DNA from: a virus
Reading direction: 5' to 3' (one strand)
DNA length: 31,154 nucleotides
Virus record (IMG/VR): IMGVR_UViG_3300017717_000038
Location: 1 to 31,154 of that record
Each line of letters opens with the position of its first letter. Positions within the stretch are counted from its first letter, which is position 1. This document shows positions 28,857-31,154 of the stretch, one piece after another. Made by a program: the position numbers and the translations under genes. Under the pieces are notes generated by a model. That model was not told the origin of the DNA, made no database searches, and saw nothing but the letters and a program-made list of their open reading frames with translations.

Positions 28857-30323
28857 ATGCAATTACCTTTTGGAGAGTGGCTACCTGATCAACCTGAACA
28901 TTTAAATACAGGTGCTAATGTTGCACACAATGTTTATTACGCAGCTAAAAGTTACAAGCCTTTTCCATCATTAGTTTCTTATAGCAGCAATACAACAGCT
29001 AAAGATGCTAGAGGAGCTGGTTCATTTAGAGATAGTTCTTCAAATGTATTTAACTTTGTTGGAACTAACACAGATATTTTTCAATTAGCATCAGGTTCAT
29101 TTACTTCTAAACAAAGTGGTCTAAATGGAACTAATACTGATTACATGACATTTACACAATTTGGTGATCATGTGATTGCAAGTAATGGTGTTGATGCACC
29201 TAAATATTGGTTAATGGGAACTTCAAGTTCATTTGCAAATTTAAGTACAATAGCAAATGATGGTACACCACCTGTGTTTAGAGTAAGCGGTGTTATAAGA
29301 GATTTTTTAGTTACAGGTAACCAAGCTAATAATACAAACAGAATACAATGGTCAGGATTAAACGATATTGCGACTTGGACTCCAGGAAGCAAATCTGCTG
29401 ACTTACAAGATCTACCTGGAAGTGGTGGTAAAATAGTTCACATAACTTCAGGTGAGATTGGTTATGTATTTAGACAAAACCAAATAGTTCGAATGGACTT
29501 TGTTGGTGGTAGAACAATTTTTAGATTTTCAGTTATATCTCCAAACAGAGGTGCTGTTTATGGAAAAACAGTTTGCCAAGATGATCGTAGAGTTTTCTTT
29601 TTAGCTGACGATGGTTTTTTTGAAATAAGCGGAGATACTGTAAGTGCTATTGGTGCAGAAAAAGTAAATAGATTTTTTGAAAATGATGTCAATAAAGCAT
29701 TTATGGATAGAATTTGTGCAGCAGTAGATCCATTTAATACTTTAGCAATTTGGTTATATCCATCTAAAGATGATCCAAATAATACAACAGGTATTTGCGA
29801 CAAACTTTTAATTTACAATTATGTAACTAAAAAATGGAGTACGTCAGTTGCTAACGCAAGTATGATTTTCTCTCAGTTTGTAGGTCAATACACAGTTGAG
29901 TTAATGGATCTAATATCTGAGAATTTAGATGATATAAATATTTCATTAGACACAAACTTTTGGCAAGGTGGTCAATTATTTTTAGGTGGTATAGATAACA
30001 ATTTTAAATCAGCAATTTTTTCAGGCACAGGAAATGTAGCTGAAATAGAAACTGGTGAAGTAGAATTATTTCCAGGATTTATAACAAACGTAACAGGCAT
30101 TAGACCTATTGTTGATGCTACTGCAAGTGTAATATTAAAAACAAGAAATAGAGTTGCAGATACACCAACATCATCAGCTTCAAGCTCAATGGACTCCACA
30201 GGATTTAATGCTGTAAGACAAAGCGGAAGATATGTTAGAGCTAATGTTACCATACCAGCAAATTCAGTTTGGAATCATGCACAAGGAGTAGATTTTACAG
30301 CAACATCAGGCGGAGCAAGATAA
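28857..30323 (+). CDS. Tail nozzle / DNA-stabilisation protein (P22 gp10-like)
   Basis: This encodes 488 aa. GEWLPDQPEHLNTGANVAHN, YYAAKSYKPFPSLVSYSSNT, NDGTPPVFRVSGVIRDFLVT and RIQWSGLNDIATWTPGSKSA are typical of the large beta-propeller-like protein that forms the podovirus nozzle below the adaptor. GLQ/Asp-rich beta strands dominate. It ends with a coupled TAATG to the next small gene. Confidence 0.8.
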   Translation: MQLPFGEWLPDQPEHLNTGANVAHNVYYAAKSYKPFPSLVSYSSNTTAKDARGAGSFRDSSSNVFNFVGTNTDIFQLASGSFTSKQSGLNGTNTDYMTFTQFGDHVIASNGVDAPKYWLMGTSSSFANLSTIANDGTPPVFRVSGVIRDFLVTGNQANNTNRIQWSGLNDIATWTPGSKSADLQDLPGSGGKIVHITSGEIGYVFRQNQIVRMDFVGGRTIFRFSVISPNRGAVYGKTVCQDDRRVFFLADDGFFEISGDTVSAIGAEKVNRFFENDVNKAFMDRICAAVDPFNTLAIWLYPSKDDPNNTTGICDKLLIYNYVTKKWSTSVANASMIFSQFVGQYTVELMDLISENLDDINISLDTNFWQGGQLFLGGIDNNFKSAIFSGTGNVAEIETGEVELFPGFITNVTGIRPIVDATASVILKTRNRVADTPTSSASSSMDSTGFNAVRQSGRYVRANVTIPANSVWNHAQGVDFTATSGGAR

Positions 30324-30466
30324 TGGCTGATAAGGATATGGATAACGTACGTTATTCTTTTGAAACTCAAGAGTTTTTTCAAAGACAAATTGAAGAAGCT
30401 ATTAATACATTAATTAACAAGAACAATACTGAAAGCGACAAAGCTTTTAGTTGGTTTATGAACTAG
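30323..30466 (+). CDS. 47-aa hypothetical protein between nozzle and fibre
   Basis: The ATG overlaps the previous stop by one base. MADKDMDNVRYSFETQEFFQ, RQIEEAINTLINKNNTESD and KAFSWFMN form a charged helical peptide. It ends 6 nt before the fibre start, where GGAAAATATG supplies an initiation site. Possibly a fibre chaperone or attachment adaptor. Confidence 0.55.
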   Translation: MADKDMDNVRYSFETQEFFQRQIEEAINTLINKNNTESDKAFSWFMN

Positions 30467-30472
30467 GAAAAT

Positions 30473-31154
30473 ATGTCAGGAATAAAAGATTACTCAACAA
30501 CCAATTTAAATAACACATCATTAAATGGAATAAGTGTAGCAGAGGGAATGTTACCATCAAATCTTAATAATGCCATTAGAGCTTTAATGGTAAATACAAG
30601 AGAGTGGTATAACGATGCACAATGGGTTCAGTATGGAGATGGTGATGGAACTTACACACCAGCTTTTGCTGCAACAGGCCAATTTACAATTACAGCAACT
30701 GGTTTAGATTTAACACCATACTATCATGCTAATAGAAGAGTCAGAGCAACAGGAAGTTCAACAGGCGATATAGTTGGTACTATAACTTCATCAGCTTATT
30801 CTAATAATGTAACAACAGTTAATGTTACTTGGGATAGTGGTGGTGCATTATCAAGTGAAACTTTACAAATTTATTTAGCAATTTTAACAGCTACAAAAAA
30901 TTCAATACCTTTAGGTGTAATTGGTTCAACTAATTTTGCAGATGGTTCAGTAACAACTGCCAAGATAGCAGATGATGCAGTAACCAATGCAAAGATTGCA
31001 GACAATGCAGTTCAAGCATCACAAATAAATGCTAATGCAGTAACCGAAGCAAAAATTAATGCTAATGCTGTAACTACTACTAAAATTACAGATGCAAACA
31101 TAACTACTGCAAAGATTGCAGATAACAATGTTACAACTGCTAAAATTCCTGACA
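30473..31154 (+). CDS. Tail fibre, N-terminal part (3' end cut by window)
   Basis: The first 227 codons are open to the window end. The N-terminus MSGIKDYSTTNLNNTSLNGI and GMLPSNLNNAIRALMVNTRE is a known virion-attachment head in marine podovirus fibres. After a beta domain (about 60-155), from residue 160 a short repeat appears: VTTAKIADDAVTNAKIADN, then AVTEAKINANAVTTTKITD and ITTAKIADNNVTTAKIPD. Such TAKIAD repeats form long triple-stranded beta fibres. AGGAAAA precedes the start. Confidence 0.85.
   Translation, partial: MSGIKDYSTTNLNNTSLNGISVAEGMLPSNLNNAIRALMVNTREWYNDAQWVQYGDGDGTYTPAFAATGQFTITATGLDLTPYYHANRRVRATGSSTGDIVGTITSSAYSNNVTTVNVTWDSGGALSSETLQIYLAILTATKNSIPLGVIGSTNFADGSVTTAKIADDAVTNAKIADNAVQASQINANAVTEAKINANAVTTTKITDANITTAKIADNNVTTAKIPD

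Overview
This window looks like almost all of the genome of a small, AT-rich, tailed (podovirus-like) temperate marine bacteriophage. The gene set is terminase, P22-type portal, scaffold, DUF5309-like capsid, adaptor/nozzle proteins, a fibre with collagen-like TAKIAD repeats, several internal virion proteins, a T4-type lysozyme with a 3TM holin, a SET-domain protein, DUF6321 and many tiny lysine-rich proteins. This resembles the HTVC010P-type phages of SAR11 (Pelagibacter). That placement is my inference from gene content and base composition, not from a database search. No RNA polymerase, DNA polymerase, primase or helicase is visible, so the phage probably depends on host transcription and replication.

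Layout. (1) 20.2-31.15 kb, continued at 1-10.2 kb, is one rightward late operon: packaging and head genes, adaptor, tail nozzle, fibre (cut by both window ends), internal/ejection proteins, lysis genes and a string of very small basic or zinc-binding proteins. (2) 10.18-10.69 kb is non-coding. It holds hairpins, a 43-nt 5' half of a tRNA-Thr(UGU) gene that is the likely attP core, flanking GATAC repeats that may be integrase arm sites, a strong rightward terminator, a leftward promoter aimed at the tRNA half and a rightward promoter. (3) 10.69-12.68 kb is the lysogeny operon with a tyrosine integrase. (4) 12.75-13.08 kb is a leftward XRE regulator gene. (5) 13.17-16.07 kb is a tightly overlapped leftward early operon with a RecB-like nuclease, a single-strand-annealing-type protein, DUF736, DUF3310 and a LexA-like winged helix. 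(6) 16.19-17 kb is a divergent switch with a candidate repressor to the left and a rightward early operon to the right. (7) 16.97-19.8 kb is that rightward operon: PD-(D/E)XK protein, zinc protein, MT-A70 methyltransferase, initiator-like winged helix followed by iteron-like repeats, and two hypothetical genes. (8) 19.8-20.2 kb holds strong hairpins and a leftward 46-aa gene with its own promoter.

The most interesting signal is regulatory. Five promoters share a 15-nt word (consensus TTARTTAAGCTRAGY) placed directly before the -10 hexamer: the lysogeny operon, the XRE gene, the recombination operon, the divergent switch and the 46-aa gene. This suggests one operator family controls the whole lysis/lysogeny programme. 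At the switch the two divergent promoters overlap their -35 boxes and appear to give leaderless or nearly leaderless mRNAs.

The attachment site is also unusual. The phage carries the 5' half, not the 3' half, of a tRNA gene, and it carries a good sigma70-type promoter pointing into it. Integration would therefore give the host a tRNA driven by a phage promoter. Several genes below 60 codons (9 to 10, including a 9-cysteine miniprotein) are described here.
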